From the NCBI GenBank assembly GCA_900542165.1, contig UQMM01000003.1:1-64000 (forward strand): a stretch of 64,000 bases of DNA. The letters are read 5' to 3'. The position numbers and the translations under genes are program-made. The stretch comes from an uncultured Collinsella sp. (GTDB lineage Bacteria; Actinomycetota; Coriobacteriia; Coriobacteriales; Coriobacteriaceae). Below are positions 24,027 to 31,520 of this stretch, piece after piece (position 1 is the stretch's first letter; every line of letters begins with the position of its first letter). The notes beneath the pieces are model-generated. The model was not told the origin of the DNA, did no database searches, and was given only the letters and a program-made list of their open reading frames with translations.

Positions 24027-24755
24027 ATGATCTATTACGTCGAGGACGATGACAACATCAGGGATTTGACGGTCTATGCACTGCGCAAGCAGGGGATCGA
24101 GGCCGAGGGCTTTTCGTGCGACGGCGAGTTTAAGGCCGCCGTGGCGCGACGGGTACCCGATGCTGTGCTGCTCGACATCATGCTGCCCGATACCGATGGT
24201 TTGGCGATTATGCGCCGCCTGCGCGCCGACCGCCTGACGGCGACGGTGCCCATTATGATGCTTACCGCCAAGGACACCGAGCTCGACAAGGTGATGGCGC
24301 TCGATGGCGGTGCCGACGATTACCTGACTAAACCCTTCTCGCTCATGGAGCTCGCCAGCCGCTGCCGCGCACTGCTGCGTCGCGGCGGCATGGTCAAGCA
24401 GGCGAGCGATGTGCTCAGCGTGGGCGACATCGTGCTCTCGCCCAGCCATCGCGAGGTGACCGTTGCCGGCGAGCCGCTTAAGCTCACCCTGCGCGAGTTC
24501 GACCTGCTCGAGTACCTCATGCGCAAGCCCGGCGTGGTCTTTACCCGCGAGTCGTTGCTGCAGAGCGTGTGGGGCTGGGACTTCGACGGCGGTTCGCGCA
24601 CCGTTGACGTGCACGTGCAGACGCTTCGCCAAAAACTGGGCGAGCATGCCAGCGCCATCGAGACCGTGCGTGGCGTGGGCTACCGCTTGGCCGAGCCTTC
24701 TGCCGGTGATGGTGCCGAAGGTGACGACACCGCGGCCACCGCATCGGAGGAGTAA
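24027..24755 (+). CDS. PhoP-like response regulator
   Basis: A 242-residue OmpR-family regulator. The receiver starts 'MIYYVEDDDNIRDLTVYALRKQG' and has the acceptor D50 in 'AVLLDIMLPD' and Lys in 'DDYLTKPFSLMEL'. The winged helix shows 'LTLREFDLLEYLMRKPGVVFTRESLLQSVWGWDF' and 'VDVHVQTLRQKLG'. AAAGGGG 6 bp upstream supports ATG 24027 rather than 24003. The C-terminal acidic tail (about 20 residues) is extra. Position between pstB and a PhoR-like kinase suggests phosphate-starvation control. Confidence 0.9.
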   Translation: MIYYVEDDDNIRDLTVYALRKQGIEAEGFSCDGEFKAAVARRVPDAVLLDIMLPDTDGLAIMRRLRADRLTATVPIMMLTAKDTELDKVMALDGGADDYLTKPFSLMELASRCRALLRRGGMVKQASDVLSVGDIVLSPSHREVTVAGEPLKLTLREFDLLEYLMRKPGVVFTRESLLQSVWGWDFDGGSRTVDVHVQTLRQKLGEHASAIETVRGVGYRLAEPSAGDGAEGDDTAATASEE

Positions 24756-24758
24756 CCC

Positions 24759-26183
24759 GTGGTCTTCGCCCCCCAGGGAAAACATACGCTGTCGCACCGC
24801 GTTTTTGTGACGATCTTTGTCTGCGCCATGGCGGTTATCGTGGCGTTTACGGTGCTGGGTGCGTTCTTTGTGCAAAACACCTTGGCGGATGCCACGAGTG
24901 CCAATCTGGCGCAGGAAACCGAGCTCATTGCTGCCGCCCTCGACGAGCAGCAGGAGCCCATCCCGTTCTTGCGTAGCCTCGATCGCGAGGACTTGCGCAT
25001 CACGCTGATTAACAAGGATGGATCGGTTGCCTACGACAACGAGGCGTCGCCTTCCACACTGCCCAACCATGGCGATCGCCCCGAGGTCATCGAGGCCTTT
25101 GAGAGTGGTTTGGGTTCCGCGGAGCGCGCAAGCTCTACGCTCGACGAGATTATGCTGTATCGCGCCGTCGCCCTTGATAACGGCCAGGTTGTCCGCTTGG
25201 CGCAGGCCCAGCCTGGCGTTGCGGCGATTTTGCTGTCGATGGTGGCGCCGATGCTGCTTATCGCAGCAGCGGGTGCGGTACTCTCGTTTTTTATGGCGCG
25301 CCGCGAGTCCCGTGCCATCATCGCGCCGTTGCAAGAGGTGGATTTGGACCACCCACGCCGTAGCTATGAGCACGCCTATGCCGAGATGGTCCCCATGCTT
25401 GAGCGTATCGAGTCGCAGCGCCAGGAACTCAAGCGCCAAATGGCGGTGCTAGCGGACAACGACCGTATGCGCCGCGAGTTCACGGCGAATATCACCCATG
25501 AGCTCAAGACGCCGCTTACGGCGATTTCGGGCTATGCCGAGCTCATCGCAAACGGCATGGTCGAGGGCGAGGGCGACCTGCGCAACTTTGGCGGTCGCAT
25601 CTATCGCGAGGCGGGCCGCTTGGCAGCGCTTGTCAACGATATCCTTACGCTGTCTAACTTGGACGAGGCCGAGCGTGCAACTGAGGGCGAGGCGGTGCCC
25701 ATTGGTTCCACGGAGCCTATTGAGCTCTCGCGTGCCATCTACGCGGTTGAGCAGCGTCTTGAACAGGTCGCCCGTCAGGCGAATGTGACGATAAGTCATG
25801 AGACCAAGCCTGTGGTCATCGAGGGCGTGTCGCGCTTGATTGACGAGCTCATCTATAATCTGGCAAGTAACGCCATCCGCTACAATCGACCCGGCGGTAC
25901 GGTTACGCTGCAGTGCGGCACCAACGACGAAGGCCATCCGTTCCTCGCGGTCGCCGACACGGGAATCGGTATCGCGCCTGAAGAACAGGGCAAGGTATTT
26001 GAGCGGTTCTATCGCGTGGACAAGAGTAGGTCCAAGGCACGCGGCGGAACCGGTCTGGGGCTTGCCATTGTCAAGCATGCGGCCCTGTATCATCACGCCA
26101 CGCTCGATCTGTCGAGCGAGTTGGGTGTGGGAACCACCATTACGGTGACGTTTCCCATACAGCAGGACGAGCCATTCGCATAG
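24759..26183 (+). CDS. PhoR-like sensor histidine kinase
   Basis: A 474-residue sensor. The first membrane helix is at about 13-38 and the second at about 157-180, flanking an extracytoplasmic domain of roughly 115 residues. A short linker leads to the H-box 'REFTANITHELKTPLTAISGYAELI' (H247), which is typical of the PhoR/WalK class. The ATPase motifs are 'NLASNAIRYNRPGG', 'VADTGIGI' and 'GGTGLGLAIVKHAA'. GTG start at 24759, 3 bp after the regulator's stop. No PAS domain is evident, unlike many PhoR proteins. Confidence 0.9.
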   Translation: MVFAPQGKHTLSHRVFVTIFVCAMAVIVAFTVLGAFFVQNTLADATSANLAQETELIAAALDEQQEPIPFLRSLDREDLRITLINKDGSVAYDNEASPSTLPNHGDRPEVIEAFESGLGSAERASSTLDEIMLYRAVALDNGQVVRLAQAQPGVAAILLSMVAPMLLIAAAGAVLSFFMARRESRAIIAPLQEVDLDHPRRSYEHAYAEMVPMLERIESQRQELKRQMAVLADNDRMRREFTANITHELKTPLTAISGYAELIANGMVEGEGDLRNFGGRIYREAGRLAALVNDILTLSNLDEAERATEGEAVPIGSTEPIELSRAIYAVEQRLEQVARQANVTISHETKPVVIEGVSRLIDELIYNLASNAIRYNRPGGTVTLQCGTNDEGHPFLAVADTGIGIAPEEQGKVFERFYRVDKSRSKARGGTGLGLAIVKHAALYHHATLDLSSELGVGTTITVTFPIQQDEPFA

Positions 26184-26209
26184 CGATACAACATAGGTAT
26201 TGATGTAGA

Positions 26210-26244
26210 CGCCGCATTTGACTTTCGGGTGCGGCGTTGTTGTG
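26210..26244 (+). terminator. Terminator of the pstB-phoPR group
   Basis: ACGCCGCA and TGCGGCGT pair around a 13-nt loop and are followed by a T/G-rich tail (TGTTGTG). Confidence 0.6.
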
Positions 26245-26378
26245 CAATTTTACGATTGCTTCCGACATTTTTACAGGAGAGCCTGTTTCTTATGTATAGA
26301 GTTTGGTCTCGGTAAAAAGATGCGATAACATACGGACAGTTTTGTCAATCCGAACTGGGGAAATGAAAGGCAAGCTGC

Positions 26379-27035
26379 ATGACCCTTCTCGAACTGTTCC
26401 AGCTGCTCAAAAAGCACCTCAAGCTGGTCATCACCCTTCCGGTGGTCTGCGCGATCGCCATGGGCATCGTGTCCTTCGTTGCGATGGACAACACCTATAC
26501 CGCGACGACGAGCATGTACATTCTCGCCAAGACCGACGATAGCGGTCAGATGAGCTACAACGATCTCTCGGCGAGCCAGATGCTTTCCAACGATATCGCC
26601 ACGCTGCTGGATAGCGATAGCGTTAAGAGCGGCGCAGCCAATGAACTGGGCCTCACCGATCTGGATGACTACAAGGTGTCTGTTTCCTCCGAGACCACCA
26701 CGCGTGTCATTACGCTTTCGGTTACCGGCACCGATGCCAAGGAGACGGCTAAGGTCGCAAAGGCCATAGCTAGCTCGGTGAGTACGGTCGCTCAGAACGT
26801 CGGCGCTGCCCAGAGCATCAACGTTATCGACGAGGCTAAGACCCCCGAAGCCCCCAGCGGTCCCAAGCGTATGCTGTACGTTGCTGTCGCGTTCCTCGCG
26901 GGCGTCTTTATCGCAGTTGCCTATGTCGTTTTGGCAGACATGCTCAATACCCGCATCCGCGGTGCCGAAGAGGCAGAAGAGCTCCTGGGCATTCCCGTTG
27001 TTGGCCGAATTCCGGCTATGAAAGGTGGTAAATAG
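26379..27035 (+). CDS. Polysaccharide chain-length determinant (Wzz/CpsC-type)
   Basis: A 218-residue membrane adaptor that sets chain length in Wzy-type polysaccharide export and activates the BY-kinase encoded next. It has the Wzz layout: N-terminal helix ('LVITLPVVCAIAMGIVSFVAM'), extracytoplasmic region with 'YTATTSMYILAK', and C-terminal helix ('MLYVAVAFLAGVFIAVAYVVL') preceded by 'AKTPEAPSGPKR', the Pro-rich motif. A cytoplasmic tail follows. It ends 2 bp before the kinase gene. No glycosyltransferases follow, so only the regulatory trio is here. Confidence 0.9.
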   Translation: MTLLELFQLLKKHLKLVITLPVVCAIAMGIVSFVAMDNTYTATTSMYILAKTDDSGQMSYNDLSASQMLSNDIATLLDSDSVKSGAANELGLTDLDDYKVSVSSETTTRVITLSVTGTDAKETAKVAKAIASSVSTVAQNVGAAQSINVIDEAKTPEAPSGPKRMLYVAVAFLAGVFIAVAYVVLADMLNTRIRGAEEAEELLGIPVVGRIPAMKGGK

Positions 27036-27037
27036 GC

Positions 27038-27775
27038 ATGGCTAAGGCAAAGAACACCGATAAGCTCGTTGTACAGAATGCCGCCAAGACCCTTCTGGCC
27101 AACATCCGCTTTGCGAGCGTGGACGACCCCATTCGCACCATCACCGTTACCTCCTCGATTCCCAACGAGGGCAAGTCTACGGTTTCCATTAACCTTGCCC
27201 AAGCTATCGCCACCAGCGGCAAGAGCGTCCTGCTGGTCGAGGCTGATATGCGTCGCAGGTCCCTTTCCGATATGCTCGGCGTTCGTTCGCGCGGCGGACT
27301 CTATGCGGTCCTTTCCGAGCAGATCTCCATTGACCAGGCAATTGTCGAGACGGGTCAGAAGAACTTCTACTTCCTCGATGCCGAGCCGCATATTCCCAAT
27401 CCTGCCGACATCATCGTCTCTCACCGCTTTGCCAAGCTGGTAAAGGCACTGTCCGCCAAGTTCCAGTACGTCATCTTTGATGCTCCCCCGGTCGGCACCT
27501 TCATCGATGCTGCCGAGATTGCCAGCCTGACCGACGGTACGCTGTTCGTGGTGCGCGAGGACTTCACCAAGCGCGAGGAGGCGCTCAACGCCATCGGTCA
27601 GCTTAAGAAGTCCGAGAAGGTCAAGCTCATCGGTACCGTTATGAATTACTGCGAGACCGAGACCAGTGAGTACTACTATTCTTACTACACCAAGGACGGT
27701 AAGAAGGTTAAGAAGGGCTCCGACGATCAGGGCACTTCCAAAAAGGGCATCTTCACCAACCGAGCAAACGTTTAG
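27038..27775 (+). CDS. BY-type tyrosine kinase (CpsD/YwqD-type)
   Basis: This 245-residue cytoplasmic ATPase autophosphorylates on a C-terminal tyrosine cluster. Walker A 'TSSIPNEGKSTVSINLAQ', Walker A' 'SVLLVEADMRRRSL' and Walker B 'YVIFDAPPVG' identify a bacterial tyrosine kinase. The cluster 'SEYYYSYYTKDGKK' lies at residues about 210-221. The protein needs the cytoplasmic tail of the Wzz-like partner for activity, as in other split kinases. It is followed by the cognate PHP-type phosphatase, a complete control trio. Confidence 0.92.
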   Translation: MAKAKNTDKLVVQNAAKTLLANIRFASVDDPIRTITVTSSIPNEGKSTVSINLAQAIATSGKSVLLVEADMRRRSLSDMLGVRSRGGLYAVLSEQISIDQAIVETGQKNFYFLDAEPHIPNPADIIVSHRFAKLVKALSAKFQYVIFDAPPVGTFIDAAEIASLTDGTLFVVREDFTKREEALNAIGQLKKSEKVKLIGTVMNYCETETSEYYYSYYTKDGKKVKKGSDDQGTSKKGIFTNRANV

Positions 27776-27792
27776 TTGATTAAGGCTGACCT

Positions 27793-28443
27793 ATGCGTGA
27801 CATTCATTGCCATATCTTGCCGGGTGTAGACGACGGCGCCGCCGATCTCGATGAGAGCTTGGCGATGCTCGAGGCTGCCAAGCGGGCCGGGGTAACCAGA
27901 ATCGTTTGCACTCCTCACTGTCGTGATCCCTATTTTGATTACGACAAGATGTGGGATGCCTTTGAGCTGCTGCGTGATAACGCTGACGGTTTTCCGCTCC
28001 AGATGGGCTTCGAGGTCAACCATCGAAAGCTCGTTGAGCTTGGTATCGATGCCGCGGAGCACTTGCATTTCGATGGGACCAACGAGTTTCTGCTCGAGCT
28101 TTCGACGCATGCCGATGCGTATGCGTTTAGAGAGTACGAGAACACGATTTACGATTTGCAGTGCCGTGGCTACCAGGTGATCATCGCTCATCCTGAGCGC
28201 TATCGTGCGGTTCAAAAGGATGTAAGCGTGGCGGAGCGCCTGGTCGATATGGGCTGCAAGCTGCAGGCTTCGGCGGACTTTATTGCCGGCGGTCGCTTTG
28301 GTCGCGAGAAAAAGCCGGCACAGCGCCTGTTCGATCAGAACCTGTACAGCTTCATCGCGAGCGATGCCCATAACGTGGGTCATTACGACTGCCTGGCGAA
28401 GGCTCGCGCGAAGTTTAGCGTGCGCGGAGCTCATTTTCGCTAA
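27793..28443 (+). CDS. PHP-type protein-tyrosine phosphatase (CpsB/YwqE-type)
   Basis: This 216-residue manganese-dependent phosphatase reverses BY-kinase autophosphorylation. The metal ligands are seen at 'DIHCHILPGVDDGA' (H5, H7), 'TPHCRD', 'GFEVNH', 'LIAHPERY'-like 'IIAHPERYRAV' and 'IASDAHN'. It lies 17 bp after the kinase gene. The C-terminus is slightly shorter than the YwqE type. Role by homology and context is strong. Confidence 0.92.
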   Translation: MRDIHCHILPGVDDGAADLDESLAMLEAAKRAGVTRIVCTPHCRDPYFDYDKMWDAFELLRDNADGFPLQMGFEVNHRKLVELGIDAAEHLHFDGTNEFLLELSTHADAYAFREYENTIYDLQCRGYQVIIAHPERYRAVQKDVSVAERLVDMGCKLQASADFIAGGRFGREKKPAQRLFDQNLYSFIASDAHNVGHYDCLAKARAKFSVRGAHFR

Positions 28444-28481
28444 AATCTGTCCCTAACGTTCGCATTGAATGAAAGGGCAGC

Positions 28482-28982
28482 ATGGATATCCAACTTAAGA
28501 CGGGATGCTTTGATGACGCGGCGTTGGTGCGCCGCGTCGTTTTTATGGACGAGCAGGGCTACGAGAATGAGTTCGACGCTATCGACGAGGATCCGAACTG
28601 CATTCATGTGACGCTCTATGTAGGCGGCGAGCTTGCCGGTTGCTCGCGCGTGTTTCCCGAAGAGCTTGAGCGCGCGGCTGACGCAGAGGCTCCGGTGTCG
28701 CCGGCGTGCGACTTGGACGAAGGTGTCGCGGCGGGGGAGACCTACATTATGGGGCGCGTGGCCGTGCTGCCGAGCATGCGCCGTCGCGGTCTGGCGAGCA
28801 AGATTGTCGAGGCCAGTGATACGTGCGCGCGTGATGCCGGTGCCAAGCTCATTAAGCTGCATGCTCAGGAATACGTGCTACCGCTCTATGTCAAGGCGGG
28901 CTACACGCAGATTGCCCCGGTGGACTATGAGGATGAAGGCCAGCCCCATGCCTGGATGGCCAAGCGCGTAGATGGCAGATAG
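28482..28982 (+). CDS. GNAT family N-acetyltransferase
   Basis: This 166-residue acetyltransferase has the acetyl-CoA loop 'GRVAVLPSMRRRGLASKIVEAS' and ends with 'LHAQEYVLPLYVKAGYTQIAPVDYEDEGQPHAWMAK', the ElaA/YjcF-like C-terminus. The N-terminal 'VRRVVFMDEQGYENEFDAIDEDPNCIHV' matches that subgroup, whose substrates are unknown. ATG 28482 has GAAAGGGC upstream. It is a separate unit after the polysaccharide trio. Confidence 0.85.
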   Translation: MDIQLKTGCFDDAALVRRVVFMDEQGYENEFDAIDEDPNCIHVTLYVGGELAGCSRVFPEELERAADAEAPVSPACDLDEGVAAGETYIMGRVAVLPSMRRRGLASKIVEASDTCARDAGAKLIKLHAQEYVLPLYVKAGYTQIAPVDYEDEGQPHAWMAKRVDGR

Positions 28983-29129
28983 GGACGTTCCTTTTCTGCC
29001 GGCAGTTGGGGACACTCCTTGGCAATTGGCGCATCGGAGCGCTTAGACATACAGTTTTTCGATTCCGTATGTATATGTGCGCGCTAATGGGTTATAAAAT
29101 CTAAGTCTGAACATAGCAGGTCTGCGATG

Positions 29130-29155
29130 CGGCTCGGGCAACCGGGCCGTTTTTG
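29130..29155 (+). terminator. Hairpin in the htpG leader
   Basis: CGGCTCGG and CCGGGCCG pair (one wobble) around GCAA, followed by TTTTT. It sits 30 bp before htpG, so it could attenuate htpG rather than end an upstream gene. A possible -10 (TATAAA) lies near 29094. No CIRCE element is seen. Confidence 0.5.
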
Positions 29156-29184
29156 CGGACGGGGGTAGCGCGAAAGGACTGCAC

Positions 29185-31209
29185 ATGCGTCAATTTAAGA
29201 CCGAGAGCAAAAAACTGCTCGACCTCATGATCAACTCCATCTACACCAATAAGGAAATCTTCCTGCGCGAGCTTATCTCTAACGCGAGCGACGCCGTCGA
29301 CAAGCTCAACTTTAGGAGCCTGCAGGACCCGAGCGTCAAGATCGACCAGGGCGACTTGGCCATTCGCGTCTCCTTTGATAAAGACGCCCGCACCATTACC
29401 ATCTCGGATAACGGCATTGGCATGACCGCCGAGGAGCTCGAGCGCAATCTGGGCACCATCGCCCATTCCGGCTCCGAGGAGTTTAAGACCGAGAACGCCG
29501 AGCAGCAGGGTTCGGATGTCGACATCATCGGCCAGTTTGGCGTGGGCTTCTACTCGGCTTTTATGGTCGCCAGCCATGTGAAGGTCGTCAGCCGCGCCTA
29601 TGGCGAGGATGTCGCCCATGTGTGGGAATCCGACGGTCTTGAGGGCTACACCATCGAGGACGGCGAGCGCGCCGAGCACGGTACCGATGTCATTCTGACG
29701 CTGCGTGAGAACGAGAAGCTCGACGCCGACGGCGAGGCCGAGACCTACGATCGCTTCCTGACCGAGTGGGGCCTCAAGAGCCTGATTCAGCAGTACAGCA
29801 ACTATGTGCGCTACCCGATTCAGATGATGGTGTCCAAGAGCCGCCAGAAACCCAAGCCCGAGGACGCCGGCGACGATTACAAGCCCGAGTACGAGGACTA
29901 CCAGGAGCTCGAGACCGTCAACTCCATGACGCCGATCTGGAAAAAGCGCAGCTCCGATGTCGAGCAGAAGGACTACGACGAGTTCTACAAGTCCACGTTC
30001 CACGACTTTGACGATCCTGCGCGCACTATCAGCTTCCATGCCGAGGGTACGCTCGAGTACGACGCCCTGTTGTTTGTGCCGGGCCGCGCGCCGTTCGATC
30101 TGTACAGCAAGGACTACGAGAAGGGCCTGGCGCTCTATAGCTCCAACGTGCTGATTATGGAGAAGTGCGACGACCTGCTGCCCGACTACTACAACTTTGT
30201 CCGCGGCGTCGTGGATTCCGCTGACGTGTCGCTCAACATCTCGCGTGAGACGCTGCAGCAGAACCGTCAGCTCAAGGCCATCGCCAAGCGCGTGGAGAAG
30301 AAGATTACCGCCGATCTTGAGGATATGCGCGACAATGACCGCGAGGCCTACGAGAAGTTCTTTGAGAACTTTGGCCGCGGTCTTAAGTACGGCATCTACT
30401 CGAGCTATGGCATGAAGGCCGATGAGCTCGCCGATCTGCTGCTGTTCTGGTCTGCCAAGGAGCAGAAGATGATTACCCTGGCCGAGTATGCCAAGGGCAT
30501 GCCCGAGGATCAGAAGGCCATCTACTACGCCGCCGGCGACTCGCGTGAGCGCTTGGCCAAGATGCCCGTGGTAAAGGGCGTGCTCGACCGCGGCTATGAC
30601 GTGCTGCTGCTGACGCAGGATGTGGATGAGTTCACGTTCCAGGCCATGCGTGAGTACGTTGCCGCCGATATGCCCAAGATCTACGAGGACGATGCTGCCC
30701 GCGAGGCTGCCGAGAAGGCTGTGGCCGACGGTGCCGAGCCCGAGGTCGAGGATCGTCATCTGGAGCTCAAGAACGTCGCGACCGGCGATCTTGACCTGGC
30801 GACCGAGGACGAGAAGAAGGAGGCCGAGGACGCCACCAAGGAAAACGAGGACCTCTTTAGCGCTATGAAGGAGGCGCTCGGTGACAAGGTCGAGAAAGTT
30901 GCCGTCTCCGCGCGCCTGACCGATGCCCCCGCTTGCATCACCACCGAGGGTCCGCTTTCGCTTGAGATGGAGAAGGTGCTCCAGAAGGGACCCGAGGGCG
31001 CGCCCGACGGCATGCCCAAGAGCCAACGCGTGCTCGAGCTCAACGCCAAGCACCCGGTCTTTTCCAAGCTCGTCGCCGCTCAGAAGGCGGGCGACGCCGA
31101 CAAGATCAAGCAGTACTCCGGTTTGCTCTATGACCAGGCCCTGCTGGTCGAGGGCATCCTCCCCGAGGATCCCGTAGCCTTCGCGGCGGCTGTTTGCAAC
31201 TTGATGTAG
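29185..31209 (+). CDS. htpG: Chaperone protein HtpG (Hsp90)
   Basis: This ATP-dependent chaperone of 674 residues has an N-terminal GHKL ATPase with 'LFLRELISNASDAVDKL'-type 'IFLRELISNASDAVDKL', 'ITISDNGIGMT', 'IAHSGSEEF' and 'IGQFGVGFYSAFMVA'. The middle domain has 'DLPLNISRE'-type 'DVSLNISRETLQQNRQLK', followed by an acidic linker and the C-terminal dimerisation part ('SQRVLELNAKHPVF'). The length is normal for bacteria. ATG 29185 follows GAAAGGAC. It is monocistronic. Confidence 0.97.
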   Translation: MRQFKTESKKLLDLMINSIYTNKEIFLRELISNASDAVDKLNFRSLQDPSVKIDQGDLAIRVSFDKDARTITISDNGIGMTAEELERNLGTIAHSGSEEFKTENAEQQGSDVDIIGQFGVGFYSAFMVASHVKVVSRAYGEDVAHVWESDGLEGYTIEDGERAEHGTDVILTLRENEKLDADGEAETYDRFLTEWGLKSLIQQYSNYVRYPIQMMVSKSRQKPKPEDAGDDYKPEYEDYQELETVNSMTPIWKKRSSDVEQKDYDEFYKSTFHDFDDPARTISFHAEGTLEYDALLFVPGRAPFDLYSKDYEKGLALYSSNVLIMEKCDDLLPDYYNFVRGVVDSADVSLNISRETLQQNRQLKAIAKRVEKKITADLEDMRDNDREAYEKFFENFGRGLKYGIYSSYGMKADELADLLLFWSAKEQKMITLAEYAKGMPEDQKAIYYAAGDSRERLAKMPVVKGVLDRGYDVLLLTQDVDEFTFQAMREYVAADMPKIYEDDAAREAAEKAVADGAEPEVEDRHLELKNVATGDLDLATEDEKKEAEDATKENEDLFSAMKEALGDKVEKVAVSARLTDAPACITTEGPLSLEMEKVLQKGPEGAPDGMPKSQRVLELNAKHPVFSKLVAAQKAGDADKIKQYSGLLYDQALLVEGILPEDPVAFAAAVCNLM

Positions 31210-31240
31210 TTCGGGGATACGGCACCGTAACTAGATTAGA

Positions 31241-31308
31241 ACGAGAGTGGATAATCTCCCACTTTTGGCTCGAATGCGGGCTTGAAGTGAGAGATTTTCC
31301 ACTCTCGT
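31241..31308. repeat. 24-bp-arm hairpin after htpG
   Basis: The arms 31241-31264 and 31285-31308 (beginning ACGAGAGTGGATAATCTCCC) pair with few mismatches around a 20-nt loop. It is too long for a simple terminator and has no strong T-tract, so it is grouped with the other intergenic palindromes. Confidence 0.75.
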
Positions 31309-31317
31309 TTCCTTTTG

Positions 31318-31352
31318 AATGATCCCTCCGTCCCCAAGGGATCATTTATTTG
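31318..31352 (+). terminator. htpG terminator
   Basis: AATGATCCCT and AGGGATCATT pair perfectly around CCGTCCCCA, followed by TATTTG. The loop resembles the GTCCCC of the second hairpin before hisS. Confidence 0.65.
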
Positions 31353-31520
31353 TGCGGGTTGTGGTTTTGTGACCTGCTGAAATTTAGGATACTGTACATC
31401 TGTACGTTAACTCATCTTCGTAGTATATTGCTACCCGCAAAACTCAACACCATTGTGCTTTGAGACGTTAAAGCGCCTACTACAATGGTTGTCGATAGTA
31501 CGATTCGATTTAACGACAGG

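Noticed and set aside
29101..31053. A 650-codon open frame antisense to htpG
   Set aside because: High GC keeps antisense frames open. htpG has complete Hsp90 motifs, and the antisense product is low-complexity Leu/Val/Ala-rich without a recognisable domain.
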